A stretch of 64,000 bases of DNA from RUG191 sp045642225. Lineage in GTDB: Bacteria; Bacillota; Clostridia; Lachnospirales; Lachnospiraceae. The stretch lies in NCBI GenBank assembly GCA_045642225.1, contig JAZUIN010000079.1, forward strand, positions 54,338-118,337, given 5' to 3'. Below, in pieces: positions 63,196 through 64,000 of this stretch. The notes under the pieces were generated by a model, which saw only the letters and a program-made list of their open reading frames with translations, was not told where the DNA came from and did no database searches. Every line of letters begins with the position of its first letter. Within the stretch, counting starts at the first letter, position 1. The position numbers and the translations under genes are program-made.

Positions 63196-63262
63196 TACTC
63201 CTTTCAGCAGTTGATCTGTCAGTCACAACTGCACCGCCGTCCAGAAAGGTCCCGGCGATATA
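63196..63262 (-). promoter_or_regulatory. Tandem-hairpin leader
   Basis: On the minus strand, hairpin CGCCG-(13)-CGGCG (63235-63257) is followed by GCAGTTG...CAACTGC (63207-63232), ending 12 bases before the start codon. GGA occurs at the hairpin stems and at the ribosome site, as in CsrA-type leaders. It may control translation of the large protein. The remaining gap to 63359 is AT-rich with no other structure. Confidence 0.5.
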
Positions 63263-63359
63263 CTTTATTTTTAGGTTTTACTATCAAAATATATTTATTA
63301 TATTTGTAATCATCGCACCAATTCATAAACAATGCACCTACATTACAAACATCCAAACT

Positions 63360-63986
63360 TTATGCCTCTTGAGCCATTAAAGTATTCTTGAATGTACCTT
63401 CACTAATTTTTCCACTCAAGAAATCAGACCACTGCTTTTCATCAGTCGCTGCCATGAAATTATTCATATTGTGTCCTACCCATTTCATCAGCTTGGAAGC
63501 CCTCTGATATTCAGCTTCGCTATTAAATTTAATCTCCCACTCAACTTCATGGGTATCATCATTAATACAGCGAATGCCATTAATGTCCATTGCTATCAGC
63601 TTAAGAGGCTCTTTAGCTTCTACCGCACCTTTTTCACTCTGCTGGGTTTTATCAACTACAGATATATACTCATAAGAACTATATTCAGAATCTGCTTCAA
63701 GAGCTGCTTTCTGAGCAGCCTCTTCCTGCATCTCCTTCATCTGACGTAAACGTTCCTTAAATGCATCAATATACTTATCGATACCTTCAAGCATTTTATC
63801 CCACTCTTCATCTGTCATTTCACGCCAGTCTTTTTCCTCTTTAAGCTCCTGCGCTGTTAGTTTGTGTGAATCTTCTAATAACTTGATCAGATCTGAAGGG
63901 CTCAAAATAATCTCATTAGTTTTTGGATCCATATAAGATGTCTGGGACTTTGCCAGTGCATGATTCCAGTTCATCTTTTTATTCAT
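63360..63986 (-). CDS. Uncharacterised 208-residue protein with WEIK module
   Basis: Residues 1-110 are hydrophilic and helical (QELKEEKDWREMTDEEWDKMLEGI, RLRQMKEMQEEAAQKAALEAD, probable coiled coil). The C-terminal ~80 residues carry EVEWEIKFNSEAEYQRASKLM and EKQWSDFLSGKISEGTF, clearly related to residues 298-365 of the large neighbouring protein. No signal peptide. The frame stays open to the window edge, so the true start could lie beyond 64000; ATGs at 63986 and 63974 lack strong ribosome sites. Confidence 0.7.
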   Translation of the reverse strand: MNKKMNWNHALAKSQTSYMDPKTNEIILSPSDLIKLLEDSHKLTAQELKEEKDWREMTDEEWDKMLEGIDKYIDAFKERLRQMKEMQEEAAQKAALEADSEYSSYEYISVVDKTQQSEKGAVEAKEPLKLIAMDINGIRCINDDTHEVEWEIKFNSEAEYQRASKLMKWVGHNMNNFMAATDEKQWSDFLSGKISEGTFKNTLMAQEA

Positions 63987-64000
63987 AATATTATCTAAGG

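Overview
The window is about 64 kb of AT-rich DNA. It almost certainly comes from a low-GC Clostridia genome, most likely a Lachnospiraceae member. The pointers are AT-rich coding sequence with strong AGGAGG-type ribosome binding sites, textbook Gram-positive TTGACA-N17-TATAAT promoters, and the Firmicutes gene order plsX-acpP-rnc-smc-ftsY-ylxM-ffh-rpsP-khpA-rimM-trmD-rplS-rbgA-rnhB-ylqG-ylqH-yraN. A split purine pathway (separate AICAR transformylase and PurO-type IMP cyclohydrolase) and clostridial signalling genes fit too. This assignment is inferred from content; no database was searched. All long genes lie on the minus strand except one chemoreceptor, so transcription runs mainly from the right edge towards position 1. 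No rRNA, tRNA, insertion sequence, prophage or CRISPR array was seen.

Layout in coordinate order. 1-6.6 kb: a giant membrane-anchored surface protein (cut by the window edge) with about two dozen Gly-Ile-Gly repeats and Ig-like modules, preceded by a transporter fused to a kinase-ATPase-like domain. 6.6-13.1 kb: a lipase-like protein, a CPBP protease, a HAD phosphatase, and the folate operon folC-folE-HD-folP-folBK. 13.1-20.6 kb: a type IIA topoisomerase pair, a phosphoribosyltransferase-like protein, dut, plsY and der. 20.7-38.5 kb: the conserved translation, secretion and chromosome cluster, with two lepB paralogues and an inserted ilvA. 38.3-45.8 kb: rpmF-yceD, ackA, tmcAL, the last two purine steps, ung and hisF-hisH. 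45.8-54.5 kb: an acidic membrane protein, CheV, a lipoprotein, a two-component system, a small membrane protein and a substrate-binding-domain/GGDEF fusion. 54.5-58.2 kb: phosphatidylserine synthase and decarboxylase, a flippase-like membrane protein and a flavin reductase. 58.4-60.1 kb: a plus-strand chemoreceptor with its own promoter and terminator.

The last 4 kb (60.2-64 kb) looks accessory. It holds a small hypothetical gene behind a promoter embedded in an inverted repeat, and a compact candidate type I toxin-antitoxin locus. In that locus a tiny hydrophobic ORF faces an antisense RNA, with a shared two-way terminator. Next to it is a structured RNA segment with a GAAA tetraloop hairpin, then two uncharacterised proteins sharing a homologous module and separated by a tandem-hairpin leader. 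This right-hand region is where an undescribed system is most likely.

The core clusters work together as expected: membrane lipid synthesis (plsX, plsY, acpP, pssA, psd), co-translational targeting and export (ffh, ftsY, two lepB), ribosome maturation (rimM, trmD, rbgA, der, khpA) and one-carbon and purine metabolism (fol genes, AICAR transformylase, PurO). The 48-60 kb stretch suggests a chemotactic, cyclic-di-GMP-signalling bacterium.
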